Assembly: GCA_030123605.1 (NCBI GenBank)
Contig: CP126123.1
Span: forward strand, 3,142,001 to 3,206,000
Direction: 5' to 3'
Length of the DNA: 64,000 nt
Origin: Nitrospira sp.
GTDB lineage: Bacteria; Nitrospirota; Nitrospiria; Nitrospirales; Nitrospiraceae
Part shown: in pieces, positions 41,065 through 49,375 of the stretch
How the letters are laid out: every line of letters begins with the position of its first letter
Numbering within the stretch: position 1 is the first letter of the stretch
Notes under the pieces: generated by a model
What the model was told of the DNA's origin: nothing
Database searches by the model: none
What the model saw: the letters and a program-made list of their open reading frames with translations, nothing else
Position numbers and translations under genes: made by a program

Positions 41065-42384
41065 CTAGGCGAACGGGTCCTTGGTTGGGCGCCCGACCGA
41101 GACGTGGCGGAAACCGAAGCCGACGACGCGGTCCGTGTCGTAGACGTTGCGTAGATCCAGCAGCAGCGGCTGCCGCATGGACTGTTTCAGCCGCTCGAAG
41201 TCAAGATTTCTGAACTGGTTCCATTCGGTCATGATGATCAGGCCATCGGCGCCCTCCGCTGTGCCATAGGGGTCCTGGCAGGGAACCAGGCCCGGCAGCA
41301 ACTTCGTGGATTCCTCCATCGAGACCGGGTCATAGGCGCGAACGGTCGCGCCGTCTTTCATCAACTCGCCGAGGATCGTCAGGGATGGCGCTTCCCGCAT
41401 GTCGTTGGTGTTGGGTTTGAACGACAATCCCAGCACGCCGAGGGTCTTTCCCTTCACCCCGCCGCAGGCCTCCCGGACTTTGGCTACCATGCGCAGGTGT
41501 TGTTCATAATTCACCTTGGCTGCGGCGCCGGCGATTTGAAACGGGTATCCCACCCGTTCTCCGGTCTGGACCAACGCGGCCAAGTCCTTTGGGAAACAGG
41601 AGCCGCCGAACCCGGGTCCGGCATGCAAAAACTTGCTCCCGATGCGATTGTCGAGCCCCATGCCCTTGGAGACCATTTGTACGTCGGCCCCCACCTTTTC
41701 GCACACCGTGGCGATTTCATTGATGAAGGAGATCTTCACGGCGAGAAATGCGTTGGAGGCGTATTTGATCATTTCGGCCGTGGGAATATCGGTTACGACG
41801 ATCGGGGTTTCCAGCAAGTAGAGGGGGCGATAGAGATCCTTCATGATCGCGACGGCCTGCTCGCTGTCGGCCCCGATCACCACGCGGTTCGGCCGCATGA
41901 AGTCTTCGATGGCGGAGCCTTCACGGAGGAATTCCGGATTCGACACGATATCGAAGCGGAAGCGGCCGGTCTGGTTGGCCTTGATCACCTCACGCAATTT
42001 TTCGCCGGTCCCGACCGGAACCGTGGACTTGGTGACGATGACTTTGTAACCGGTCATGTTTTTGGCGATGCCGCGTCCCACTTCCTCGACATAGGACAGG
42101 TCGGCCGAGCCGTCGGACTTCGGCGGAGTCCCGACAGCGATAAAAATAGCCAACGCCTTGTCCACGGCCTTGGCCACATCGGTGGTGAAGTGAAGCCGGC
42201 CTTCTTTGATGCCCTTGGCCACCAGTTCGGTGATGCCCGGTTCAAAAAAGGGGACTTCGCCCTTCTCAAGCTTGGTGATGCGGCGCTCGTCCGTATCCAT
42301 ACAGGTGACGTTCACGCCGAATTCCGCGAAGCAGGCTCCGGTGACCAGGCCGACATAACCAGTTCCAATCACGCTGATATGCAT
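41065..42384 (-). CDS. ugd: UDP-glucose 6-dehydrogenase
   Basis: Oxidises UDP-glucose twice to UDP-glucuronate, 439 residues. NAD site GTGYVG at residues 6-11; catalytic Cys in GPGFGGSCFPKDL; the SLGFKPNTNDMREAPS-type motif is LSFKPNTNDMREAPS. AAAGGAGACGC is 5 nt before ATG 42384. The product is the substrate of the UDP-glucuronate 4-epimerase at 13306, so together they make UDP-galacturonate for surface glycans. The frame is open upstream to 42582 without homology. Confidence 0.96.
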   Translation of the reverse strand: MHISVIGTGYVGLVTGACFAEFGVNVTCMDTDERRITKLEKGEVPFFEPGITELVAKGIKEGRLHFTTDVAKAVDKALAIFIAVGTPPKSDGSADLSYVEEVGRGIAKNMTGYKVIVTKSTVPVGTGEKLREVIKANQTGRFRFDIVSNPEFLREGSAIEDFMRPNRVVIGADSEQAVAIMKDLYRPLYLLETPIVVTDIPTAEMIKYASNAFLAVKISFINEIATVCEKVGADVQMVSKGMGLDNRIGSKFLHAGPGFGGSCFPKDLAALVQTGERVGYPFQIAGAAAKVNYEQHLRMVAKVREACGGVKGKTLGVLGLSFKPNTNDMREAPSLTILGELMKDGATVRAYDPVSMEESTKLLPGLVPCQDPYGTAEGADGLIIMTEWNQFRNLDFERLKQSMRQPLLLDLRNVYDTDRVVGFGFRHVSVGRPTKDPFA

Positions 42385-42572
42385 GGATGCGTCTCCTTTT
42401 ACAGCACTATCGTCGGGTGTTCGTGTGAGTGTACGTGGAGCGCCGTCAGTATAACAATGACGACAAGGGCGAGCAATCAAATCGCTTGTTTTTGGCCGAA
42501 GGCTCGCGGAAGAATTGCAGATTGCGCCGCACTTCAGTAGAATTTCGCCCTCTTCACAGGAGCGACCGGCGA

Positions 42573-42983
42573 ATGGCGGCATCGAGTGGACCCATCCAGC
42601 GACCCTTGGCGATGATGATGCGTCCCATCACCAGGACGGTGCATCCGGATGACACCTTGCTGGCTGTGGCGCGACAACTGCGCGATGCCAGGGTGGGGGC
42701 GATGCTCGTCTCCGATCATGGAGACTACGTGGGCATCGTCAGTGAGGCGGACCTGGTTCGAAAGGCCATGGCCAGCGGGGCAGCCGCCGATCAGGTTCTT
42801 GTGCGGGCGGTGATGAGCGCACCGGTGATGACGATCGATATTGCCCAATCGGCGCATGAGGCGAGCGATGTCATGGCTGAACGAGGGATCCGACACCTCG
42901 TCATTACTGAAGAAGGCCGCGTGGTCGGCATGATTTCGGTGCGCGATCTGCTTCGCTACTTCAAGAATTGGGGAACGCTGTAA
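42573..42983 (+). CDS. Two-CBS-domain protein
   Basis: Protein of 136 residues made of a tandem CBS pair (Bateman module). The first CBS covers MMRPITRTVHPDDTLLAVARQLRDARVGAMLVSDHGDYVGIVSEADL, the second VMSAPVMTIDIAQSAHEASDVMAERGIRHLVITEEGRVVGMISVRDLL. Such modules bind AMP, ATP or SAM and regulate partners; no fused effector is present. ATG 42573 has CAGGAG 11 nt upstream. It diverges from ugd and precedes the membrane spermidine-synthase-like gene by 24 nt. Confidence 0.9.
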   Translation: MAASSGPIQRPLAMMMRPITRTVHPDDTLLAVARQLRDARVGAMLVSDHGDYVGIVSEADLVRKAMASGAAADQVLVRAVMSAPVMTIDIAQSAHEASDVMAERGIRHLVITEEGRVVGMISVRDLLRYFKNWGTL

Positions 42984-43007
42984 CATGATGCCTGCTCACT
43001 TCACGCC

Positions 43008-44621
43008 GTGTCTCTTGCCGGTCTTGTCTTCAACGGCACTTCGTCGATGATGGGGCAGGGACCTTCGGTGCCTTCCACTTCCCGCATCTTTTTGCTCGTG
43101 ACCGCGCTAGTGACGGGCGCGATTGTCATGGCGCTCGAGATCTTGGGCAGTCGTTTGCTCGCTCCGGTTTTTGGAAACTCCTTATTCGTCTGGGGAGCGC
43201 TGATCGGGATCATATTGGCGGCCATGAGTTCGGGCTATGCCTTCGGTGGATGGGCGTCGGATCGGTATCGCGTCGCGGCGGTTCTGGCGTGGCTGCTCCT
43301 TGGATCGGGGGCCTGGACGTTGTTGATGTCCTGGGTGGGGCATACGACGATTCTCAAAGTGGCGAGAGCCATAGAAGATCCTCGGTGGGGGCCGAGCCTG
43401 GCCGCCTGCGTGTTGCTCGCTCCTCCTGCGTTCGGGCTGAGCGGGGTCATGCCGGCGCTGCTCCGTTTGGCCGTTGTGGATATGGGGTATCTCGGTCGTC
43501 ACACGGGCAGCATGATTGCTCTGTCCACGGTCGGGAGTTTGGCCGGAACCTGGGGCACTGCATTTTTTCTCCTCTCATGGCTGGGGACCCACGCACTGGT
43601 CGCTTCGTTGGGCATCGCGCAGCTCCTTCTGGGACTATTGTGGTTGCAGCGAGGGAGCGATAGAAGGACGAAGCTGGCGGGATTGTTTCTGACCGGTCTG
43701 CTCATTTTGAGCTGGCAATTGTTCGGTCAGGCTCCTCCCGTTGCCGGGCTTGTGCATCAGGAAGATAGCCCTTACCAGCAGGTACGGGTCCGTGACGATG
43801 ATCTGTTTCGGTATCTGGTGCTTGATCGAACGTGGCACGCGGTCATGTGGCGGGCTGATCCTGCGACCCTCTTCCTTCCCTATAGCCAGCTCATGGTCGC
43901 GGCTGTGGCACTGACGCCTGAACCGAAGCGGGGGCTCATCTTGGGACATGGAGGTGGATCACTGGCCAAGTGGTTGGCTCTGGTCTGGCCGGAATTGGAG
44001 TTGGACGTCGTCGAATTCGACCCCGTCGTCGTGCAAATGGCGGAACAATATTTCGAATATCGGCCGCCTGCGAATCACCATGTCTTCGTCAAAGATGCCA
44101 GGGTGTTTTTGCGGGACACGGAGGCGACCTACGACGTCATCTGGGTCGACGCGTTTGCCCGACACCTCATTCCCTTCCACCTGACCACGGTCGAGTTTTT
44201 TTCAGAGCTCAAGAGGAGGCTGAATACGAACGGCGTCATGGCGCTCAACCTGGCTTCCTCGGGGGAAGGTGGAGATCTCCAGCGAGCAAGTGCGGTGGTG
44301 CAAACGTTGAAAACGGCCTTCCCCACCGTCGAATCCTTCGGAGTGAAGGGGCCATGGCGTGCTCATCAAACGACTGCAGAGAACCTGATTTTTTTCGGCG
44401 GGAGTCCGATCGACCGCATGTCTTACGAGGAGATGGTCTCCCTTATTCAATCGCAGGTCGAGGCTCGACGACTTCCGCCGGAGGCGACGGCGTTGCTTGC
44501 GTCGCGGAGAACGAATCCGTGGTCACCAGGTCTGACATTAACAGACGACTATACCCCCTACGACCTCCTGATCGGATCACAGGTTGAAGCAGCGTTGCCT
44601 GATGCGAAAATATTTCCGTAA
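43008..44621 (+). CDS. Membrane protein with spermidine-synthase-like C-terminal domain
   Basis: Protein of 537 residues. Residues about 25-235 hold six or seven transmembrane helices (FLLVTALVTGAIVMALEILGSRLLAPVFG through LFLTGLLILSWQLF). From about residue 250 it has the methyltransferase-like fold of polyamine aminopropyltransferases: GLILGHGGGSLAKWL, LDVVEFDPVVVQMAEQYF, VFVKDARVFLRDTEATYDVIWVDAFARHLIPFHLTT. Several membrane-fused spermidine-synthase-like proteins exist with unproven substrates, so polyamine synthesis should not be assumed. Start GTG 43008; ATG 43047 or 43050 are alternatives, none with a strong ribosome-binding site. Confidence 0.85.
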   Translation: MSLAGLVFNGTSSMMGQGPSVPSTSRIFLLVTALVTGAIVMALEILGSRLLAPVFGNSLFVWGALIGIILAAMSSGYAFGGWASDRYRVAAVLAWLLLGSGAWTLLMSWVGHTTILKVARAIEDPRWGPSLAACVLLAPPAFGLSGVMPALLRLAVVDMGYLGRHTGSMIALSTVGSLAGTWGTAFFLLSWLGTHALVASLGIAQLLLGLLWLQRGSDRRTKLAGLFLTGLLILSWQLFGQAPPVAGLVHQEDSPYQQVRVRDDDLFRYLVLDRTWHAVMWRADPATLFLPYSQLMVAAVALTPEPKRGLILGHGGGSLAKWLALVWPELELDVVEFDPVVVQMAEQYFEYRPPANHHVFVKDARVFLRDTEATYDVIWVDAFARHLIPFHLTTVEFFSELKRRLNTNGVMALNLASSGEGGDLQRASAVVQTLKTAFPTVESFGVKGPWRAHQTTAENLIFFGGSPIDRMSYEEMVSLIQSQVEARRLPPEATALLASRRTNPWSPGLTLTDDYTPYDLLIGSQVEAALPDAKIFP

Positions 44622-44714
44622 TTGGTTGAAATAAAACATGAAACCTATTCAACCAGCCTCGAGATCTGAGAAGAGGCAGTCGCGGATGGGGTTGGCCGGC
44701 GCTCAAGAACTTTC

Positions 44715-44744
44715 TTGCTTCCTTTTTCATCCCTATGCTATAAG
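44715..44744 (+). promoter_or_regulatory. Candidate sigma70 promoter for the cupredoxin gene
   Basis: TTGCTT (44715-44720), 18-nt spacer, TATAAG (44739-44744). The predicted start near 44751 gives a leader of about 140 nt before the ATG. Aside from this, 44622-44893 shows only a loose hairpin GGTTGAA/TTCAACC (44624-44654). Confidence 0.5.
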
Positions 44745-44893
44745 GTGTCCCTCGCTAATCTATTATGTAGGATATTTTCGATTCGTAGCGACTGTGCTCC
44801 GGTGCAGGGCGTGCGACAGGGGTTACTGAGCGCGGTGGTCATTATTCACCAACCTAATCACATCTCTTCTTAATCTCTTTAAGGAGGTAGGTC

Positions 44894-45373
44894 ATGGGTA
44901 AGACGATGGTAGCAGTGTTCTTTAGCCTGGTCATGCTGGTGGCTGGGGCATCCGGCGCATACGCGCTGCAAGCTGGTGGCGTCGAGATCGGTGATCTGGA
45001 AACCGGTTCCGTCGTCGGCCAGCCGTTTAAGGAGTTGGTCGTGGATGCGGAATTGTATTCCGTGGAGATCGGCAATATAAAAGCCTGGTATCCACCCGTC
45101 ACGGTGATCGATTTCAAAGTTCGTCCAGGGCGTCCTGTGGTGCTCAAAGTCACGAACAACTCTTCTGCGGAGCATGGGTTTCAGATGACTGATGCCCCCA
45201 ATGCCGGTTCACCGTTCGTGATGAAGGCGGAAGTGGTTCTGAAGCCAGGTGAGACCAAGTACATCGGTGTCCCGACCAGCGACATGTTCTATGCCACGCA
45301 AGGGAACACGTTGAACTATCGCTGCCACTTGCATCCGGCCCACGTTGGTGGAAAGATTTTGATGCTCAAGTAG
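44894..45373 (+). CDS. Secreted cupredoxin-domain protein
   Basis: Periplasmic copper protein of 159 residues with a signal peptide to about residue 25. The cupredoxin core runs from PVTVIDFKVRPGRPVVLKVTNNSSAEHGFQM (first His ligand) to NYRCHLHPAHVGGKILML. Cys and the His three residues later fit copper ligands; another His lies six residues after Cys. The usual axial Met after the Cys-x2-His motif is Gly. This leaves a type 1 site without Met, or a nitrosocyanin-like site with an acidic ligand, both open. AAGGAGG is 6 nt before the ATG. The strong leader and promoter suggest high expression. Confidence 0.85.
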   Translation: MGKTMVAVFFSLVMLVAGASGAYALQAGGVEIGDLETGSVVGQPFKELVVDAELYSVEIGNIKAWYPPVTVIDFKVRPGRPVVLKVTNNSSAEHGFQMTDAPNAGSPFVMKAEVVLKPGETKYIGVPTSDMFYATQGNTLNYRCHLHPAHVGGKILMLK

Positions 45374-45392
45374 TTGATTCGCGCAGAGCGTG

Positions 45393-45438
45393 AAACACGA
45401 CGCCCCATCTGCAGTACTGCAGGTGGGGCGTCGTCATG
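45393..45438. terminator. Bidirectional terminator between cupredoxin and a convergent gene
   Basis: A long stem of about 16 bp, ACGACGCCCCA (45397-45407) pairing with TGGGGCGTCGT (45424-45434), extended by TCTGCAG/CTGCAGG around a tight loop. An A-rich flank precedes it and a short T-run follows, so it can serve both strands. Confidence 0.75.
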
Positions 45439-45482
45439 TTTCGGTATTGATGGTTTCGGTGAGGTATTGAGCGAGCCCTTGA

Positions 45483-45818
45483 TCAGACCTCTTGTTCCTT
45501 CTGACATTCGGTGGCAGCATCCAAGGGGATACTCTGAGACCCCTTCAGGGTACCGGCCACGATCAATAGTAAGAAGCGACTCGCCATAGGCTCCGCTTGC
45601 ATGTGATCTGTGACGATGGCATTCACATCCACAATCATTTCATCGCCATCCCATTGTGTCTCATTCACGACCCAAAAGTGACTGGCTGCGCCAGGAAATT
45701 GTTTCGTGACGAAACTCTCGATAATGGTGCCGACGTCACCGGTGCTGGCCTTAGCTTGGCCTGGAAGTATGAGGCCGATGAGGCAGCCGAGCAAAATCAG
45801 GCGGGTGAAGTGTGTCAT
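45483..45818 (-). CDS. Small secreted protein of unknown function
   Basis: Protein of 111 residues with a signal peptide (RLILLGCLIGLILPGQAKAS). The mature part has a helical start (DVGTIIESFVTKQF), a beta stretch (SHFWVVNETQWDGDEMIVDVNAIVTD) and a C-terminal strand-helix (SRFLLLIVAGTLKGSQSIPLD). ATG 45818 is chosen because the signal peptide begins there and GGAGGTG lies 3 nt upstream of it. The gene converges on the cupredoxin gene with a strong terminator between them. I do not recognise a family. Confidence 0.65.
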   Translation of the reverse strand: MTHFTRLILLGCLIGLILPGQAKASTGDVGTIIESFVTKQFPGAASHFWVVNETQWDGDEMIVDVNAIVTDHMQAEPMASRFLLLIVAGTLKGSQSIPLDAATECQKEQEV

Positions 45819-45992
45819 GGGCACCTCCAGGTGAGAGGGTGGCTGATGGGTTGGGGTGGCTACACAGGCATGAGAAGGCGGGTGCACGTCTGTACTGCGT
45901 ACCCCTTTTCATTAAAGTCTACAGCGGTCAACCGAGGAAAGCCAGAGGGGAATACATTTGTGTGTCACCCTGCAGCTCGGACCAACGGCAAT

Positions 45993-46023
45993 CAAAAAAA
46001 AGAAGGCTCCCGGAGGAGCCTTC
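45993..46023 (-). terminator. Rho-independent terminator after the ferredoxin gene
   Basis: On the minus strand GAAGGCTCC-TCCG-GGAGCCTTC is followed by eight T. It lies 34 nt past the ferredoxin stop and is a textbook terminator. Confidence 0.92.
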
Positions 46024-46057
46024 GTGTGGCGGCGGCTCTGGTGAGGGTCAGGTGGAG

Positions 46058-46405
46058 TTAGTTGCGGACGCCGCTCCAGACCTTGGCTGGGTCGATTTGC
46101 TTGTCAGGGTTCAACGTTTTGGCCTTTTCCAGCAAGACCTCGGTCGTTTCTGAATAAGCTGGATCGGAAATGCAGCAATTGTCGACCGGGCAGACCGCCG
46201 CGCATTGTGGTTCGTCGAAATGTCCTACGCACTCTGTGCAACGATCATGCGTGATGACGTAAATGTTGTCGCCGACTCCCTGGCCATCGCCGACATGATT
46301 GCCTTTCCCTTCGGCGTCGCTACGTGTTTCGAAGATTGCTTCATTCGGACATTCCGGCAGGCATGCTCCGCAGGAAATACATTCATCGGTGATCAGAAGC
46401 GCCAT
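46058..46405 (-). CDS. 2[4Fe-4S] ferredoxin, YfhL-like
   Basis: Electron carrier of 115 residues. The first cluster motif is CISCGACLPECP; the second is CTECVGHFDEPQCAAVCPVDNC, which has the eight-residue insertion between the second and third Cys that marks the YfhL/Alvin-type ferredoxins, which have a very low potential cluster. The C-terminal 30 residues form a helix (EVLLEKAKTLNPDKQID). GAAGGAGGCACG is upstream of the ATG. It is a single-gene unit with a clean terminator. The partner oxidoreductase cannot be deduced from the context. Confidence 0.95.
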   Translation of the reverse strand: MALLITDECISCGACLPECPNEAIFETRSDAEGKGNHVGDGQGVGDNIYVITHDRCTECVGHFDEPQCAAVCPVDNCCISDPAYSETTEVLLEKAKTLNPDKQIDPAKVWSGVRN

Positions 46406-46651
46406 GGCCCGTGCCTCCTTCTCAGTTCCTTAATGACGGATAAAATGTTGACAATTTCGTACCGCCGCGACCATAGTTTGCGACGAAGCAGGAAGGCATT
46501 CTAAGCTGCGTTTCTTCGGCAAGTCAACAGAGAGAGACTTGGGAAGAAGGCCTAGGTCGCTGAAAGTCATGGGCCTTTGGGCCCAATGTACATGCGGCTC
46601 TGCGCATGTGCGATCGATCGAGGATGATTTCATGTCGGGCAATGTTTCGCG

Positions 46652-47149
46652 ATGGTGACGAGGGCGGGTGGGCCTGAATCGGAGCAGCGACGCAAGAAAG
46701 TCCTCACGCTCGTGCTCTTGGTGGTGTTGCTGGTGAGTGTGAGCCTGTTTCTCGGGGGGCCGAAGGAATCCGAAATCATCATCGTGGAATTTCCGAACGG
46801 GAAGATCCTGGAAACGGAAGTGGCCAGCACTCCCGAGAAGCTGCTCTTCGGCCTGGCGTTTCGAGAAGGATTGCCAGCCGGCACGGGGATGCTTTATATC
46901 TTTGAGTCGACCGGATTGCATCGAGTTCAGACCAGGCAGTTTCGCATGCCGGTCGATATGGTATGGGTCGATGAGAGTCATCACGTGGTGTATCTTCTGG
47001 AGCAGGTACCGCCTTGCGCACAGGACCCTTGTCCGGTCTATGGGCCACCGCCAGAGCCGGTGCGCTATCTGATCGAGGCGGACGCAGGGTACGTCCGGCG
47101 CGAAGGGATCACGATGGGGATGGAGCTCAAATTTACGCTTCGTATGTAA
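46652..47149 (+). CDS. DUF192 family membrane-anchored protein
   Basis: Protein of 165 residues with one transmembrane helix near the N-terminus (VLTLVLLVVLLVSVSLFLGG) and a periplasmic DUF192 domain: VEFPNGKILETEVASTPEKLLFGLAFREGLPAGTGMLYIFE, then HRVQTRQFRMPVDMVWVDESHHVVYL and YLIEADAGYVRREGITMGMELKF. The family has a small beta-barrel fold and no established function. The DUF192 hallmarks MPxDxxWVD and GMLF are present. ATG 46652 lacks a clear ribosome-binding site. It is 18 nt upstream of the Rieske gene. Confidence 0.88.
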   Translation: MVTRAGGPESEQRRKKVLTLVLLVVLLVSVSLFLGGPKESEIIIVEFPNGKILETEVASTPEKLLFGLAFREGLPAGTGMLYIFESTGLHRVQTRQFRMPVDMVWVDESHHVVYLLEQVPPCAQDPCPVYGPPPEPVRYLIEADAGYVRREGITMGMELKFTLRM

Positions 47150-47167
47150 CGGAACCGGAGTCGCCTT

Positions 47168-47485
47168 ATGGAAGGATTTCAATGCGTGGCCAAGGTCGAG
47201 GATATTCCGCCCGGCCAGGTCAAGGTCGTGAAGGTGAACGAGCGCGCCATTGCGGTGTTCAATATCGAGGGGCGTTTTCACGCGATCTACAATGTCTGTC
47301 CTCATGAAGGCGGCCCGTTGAACAAGGGGCGTGTGAAGGGGCATGTCGTCTCCTGCCCTTGGCATGATCTGGCGTTCGATGTTCGAAACGGACAGGGAAC
47401 CGACGGCGGAGGCTACTGCGTCGGCAGCTATGACGTGCGGGTGGAGGACGGTCAGGTGTTCATCGGAGGGCGGCGCAAGGTCTAG
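47168..47485 (+). CDS. Rieske [2Fe-2S] ferredoxin
   Basis: Soluble Rieske-type electron carrier of 105 residues. The ligand boxes are CPHEGGPL and CPWHDLAFDV, with the spacing expected of dioxygenase-type ferredoxins and NirD-like subunits. The leading VAKVEDIPPGQVKVV and the closing YDVRVEDGQVFIGG are family standard. It could be the donor for the Rieske oxygenase at 18752, but the distance makes this only a guess. GGAG lies 9 nt before ATG 47168. Confidence 0.93.
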   Translation: MEGFQCVAKVEDIPPGQVKVVKVNERAIAVFNIEGRFHAIYNVCPHEGGPLNKGRVKGHVVSCPWHDLAFDVRNGQGTDGGGYCVGSYDVRVEDGQVFIGGRRKV

Positions 47486-47522
47486 TGTACGGAGCATCTT
47501 TACGGAGTCGTAAGAGCGTGCC

Positions 47523-47855
47523 ATGAGTCCATCGAGCAAGCCCTATCCGACAGGAACTGAGCGGGAACCGGGAGCCAAGAACCTGACGGCCCGAATAGGG
47601 GCGTCCGTCCTCATTCATTTATGGGAGGATCGCACGAGGGGGGAGCAATGGGTCCCGACCTATGATGCGGCCGTCATGCCTCTGGTGGAGGACGATTTTC
47701 TGCGCATCGCCAGCAATAACGCGGTCGATAACGGGCAACGCACGTTCGAATTCAAGCCCGTGGCGGCCGGAACCCACCGGCTGGTGTTTGAGAAACGAAT
47801 GGGGTGGAAATTCACGGCTGAAGACAGGCAGATTTTTTATGTGACTGTGTCCTGA
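47523..47855 (+). CDS. Chagasin/I42-like small beta protein
   Basis: Protein of 110 residues with the layout of I42 protease inhibitors (chagasin fold): GASVLIHLWED, a loop where inhibitors carry NPTTGYxW (here DRTRGEQW), GQRTFEFKPVAAGTHRLVFEKRMGW matching the FxF...RPW region, and a closing strand FYVTVS. The inhibitory loops are only partly conserved, so a role as inhibitor of cysteine proteases is uncertain. No signal peptide is visible. It lies between the Rieske ferredoxin and the aminotransferase on the same strand, 24 nt before the latter. Confidence 0.6.
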   Translation: MSPSSKPYPTGTEREPGAKNLTARIGASVLIHLWEDRTRGEQWVPTYDAAVMPLVEDDFLRIASNNAVDNGQRTFEFKPVAAGTHRLVFEKRMGWKFTAEDRQIFYVTVS

Positions 47856-47879
47856 AGATGGGGCTGTGAGAAATGCGCT

Positions 47880-48719
47880 ATGCCTGACATCGCCTGTGTG
47901 AACGGTCGATTCAGTCCTCTGGCTGATGCGGTCGTCGGCATCGAGGATCGTGGATTTCAATTCGGCGACGGCGTCTACGAAGTCATCCGCACCTATCGCG
48001 GGCAGCCCTTTGCCCTGGAGGCGCATCTGGCCAGGCTCGAACGGAGTGCGCAGGCGCTACGGCTTCCAATCGGCGACACGGCGCCCCAGTGGACCTCGAT
48101 GATTCATGAGGGGCTGCGGTTGAGCCGATTCCCCGAGACCAAGATTTATCTGCAGATCACCCGCGGGGCGGCCCCTCGCGACCACCCCTTTCCCATTGAT
48201 CGTACACCGACCACCGTCCTGACCTTTCGAGAACTTCATCCGCTGGAGATATCGGTTCGGCGTGCCGGAGTGCGGGCCGTCACGACCGACGACCTTCGCT
48301 GGGGTCGTTGTGACATCAAGAGCGTGAATCTGTTGCCGAATGTGTTGGCACGTCAGCAGGCCAAAGAAGCCGGGGTGTTCGAAGCGATCCTGATTCGTGA
48401 GGGGCTGGTGACGGAGGGATCGGTGAGTAATGTGATGGTCGTGCGGAACGGCACGATCCAGACTGCGCCGGAAGGGCCAAGAATTCTCTCCGGTGTGACA
48501 CGTGCGATCGTCTTGGAGTTGGCGCGAAAAGAAGGGCTCCCGGTCTCTGAAGCGTTCATGACCAGGGAAGAATTGTTCACGGCCTCGGAAGTCTTTTTGA
48601 CGGGTACGACTGTGGAGGTGCTGCCGGTGGTGTTGGTCGATGGGCGAGTGATCGGAGCCGGTGGATCAGGACCTGTCTCGCAGATCTTGGTGCGCCGATG
48701 GGATGCAATGGTCGGCTAG
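47880..48719 (+). CDS. dat: D-amino-acid aminotransferase (class IV PLP)
   Basis: Class IV aminotransferase of 279 residues. The PLP lysine is Lys147 in RWGRCDIKSVNLL, and the RCDIKS context is that of D-alanine aminotransferases rather than branched-chain enzymes. Other landmarks: FQFGDGVYEVIRTYRGQP near residue 26, EGSVSNVMVV, and the closing VFLTGTTVEVLPV. It would interconvert D-alanine and D-glutamate for peptidoglycan; ADC lyase (PabC) is the main alternative. A leader hairpin and the nusA operon follow. Confidence 0.85.
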   Translation: MPDIACVNGRFSPLADAVVGIEDRGFQFGDGVYEVIRTYRGQPFALEAHLARLERSAQALRLPIGDTAPQWTSMIHEGLRLSRFPETKIYLQITRGAAPRDHPFPIDRTPTTVLTFRELHPLEISVRRAGVRAVTTDDLRWGRCDIKSVNLLPNVLARQQAKEAGVFEAILIREGLVTEGSVSNVMVVRNGTIQTAPEGPRILSGVTRAIVLELARKEGLPVSEAFMTREELFTASEVFLTGTTVEVLPVVLVDGRVIGAGGSGPVSQILVRRWDAMVG

Positions 48720-48724
48720 TGCCC

Positions 48725-48753
48725 TTGCTTTCAATAAACCGGCGTGGTATGGT
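48725..48753 (+). promoter_or_regulatory. Candidate promoter of the rimP-nusA-infB operon
   Basis: TTGCTT (48725-48730), 17-nt spacer, TATGGT (48748-48753). It starts transcription just before the 48765 hairpin. Confidence 0.5.
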
Positions 48754-48764
48754 TCCTGCGCTTT

Positions 48765-48790
48765 AAGTGGGCTCAGGCCCACTTTTTTGT
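48765..48790 (+). terminator. rimP leader hairpin / attenuator
   Basis: AAGTGGGC-TCAG-GCCCACTT (48765-48784) followed by TTTTG, 26 nt before rimP. A GTGGGC/GCCCAC hairpin with a T-run in front of rimP is a known recurring leader; it may act as an attenuator of the operon, or as terminator of dat. Confidence 0.75.
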
Positions 48791-48809
48791 TTGAGCTTCT
48801 TTTTTGTCT

Positions 48810-49325
48810 ATGAGTGAAGCGGGAGCACTGTCGGCGGGCAAGTCCTCGACGAAAAGGACCGAGGCCCTTCACCTGCGAGTGCAGGAACTCGTAGGTCCTA
48901 TTTTACGGTCCCATGGCCTTGAGTTAGTCGAGACAATCTGTGTCGGCCAGGGGCCTCGGACCGTAATTCGTGTCTTTATTGACAAGCCGGGCGGTATCAC
49001 GCTGACGGATTGTGAGCAGGCGCATCGCTCGCTGAGCCCGGCGTTGGATGTCATCGATCCCTTCCCGCACGCCTATACGCTGGAAGTTTCATCACCCGGC
49101 CTGGATCGTCCCCTACGGAAACGAGAGGACTATCGGCGCCTGATCGGGCAGCCGGTGAACCTCAAGTTGCGTCGGCCGATGCAGGGGCAATGGCGGCTCG
49201 TGGGAACCTTGGTTGATGTTGAGGAGTATGCCGTGACCCTTGCGGTACAGCAGAAAAAAAATACGGAAACCGTTCGAGTTGAGCTTGAGCAGATTGCCTT
49301 GGCACGTCGAAACGTGGAGTTTTAA
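48810..49325 (+). CDS. rimP: Ribosome maturation factor RimP
   Basis: 30S assembly factor of 171 residues. The N-terminal domain (LRVQELVGPILRSHGLELVETICVGQGPRTVIRVFIDKPGGITLTDCEQAHRSLSP), the core SSPGLDRPLRKREDYRRLIG, and the C-terminal SH3-like barrel (VNLKLRRPMQGQWRLVGTLVDVEE) are all present. ATG 48810 is chosen over an upstream in-frame TTG at 48804. First gene of the operon, with nusA starting 50 nt later. Confidence 0.95.
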   Translation: MSEAGALSAGKSSTKRTEALHLRVQELVGPILRSHGLELVETICVGQGPRTVIRVFIDKPGGITLTDCEQAHRSLSPALDVIDPFPHAYTLEVSSPGLDRPLRKREDYRRLIGQPVNLKLRRPMQGQWRLVGTLVDVEEYAVTLAVQQKKNTETVRVELEQIALARRNVEF

Positions 49326-49375
49326 AATGAGCCGCAGGGGTGCCGGGGCGCAGTGTTAACCATGAGGTGTGAGCC

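Noticed and set aside
43008-44621. Spermidine synthase proper
   Set aside because: Only the C-terminal fold matches and it is fused to membrane helices; the aminopropyltransferase role cannot be assumed.
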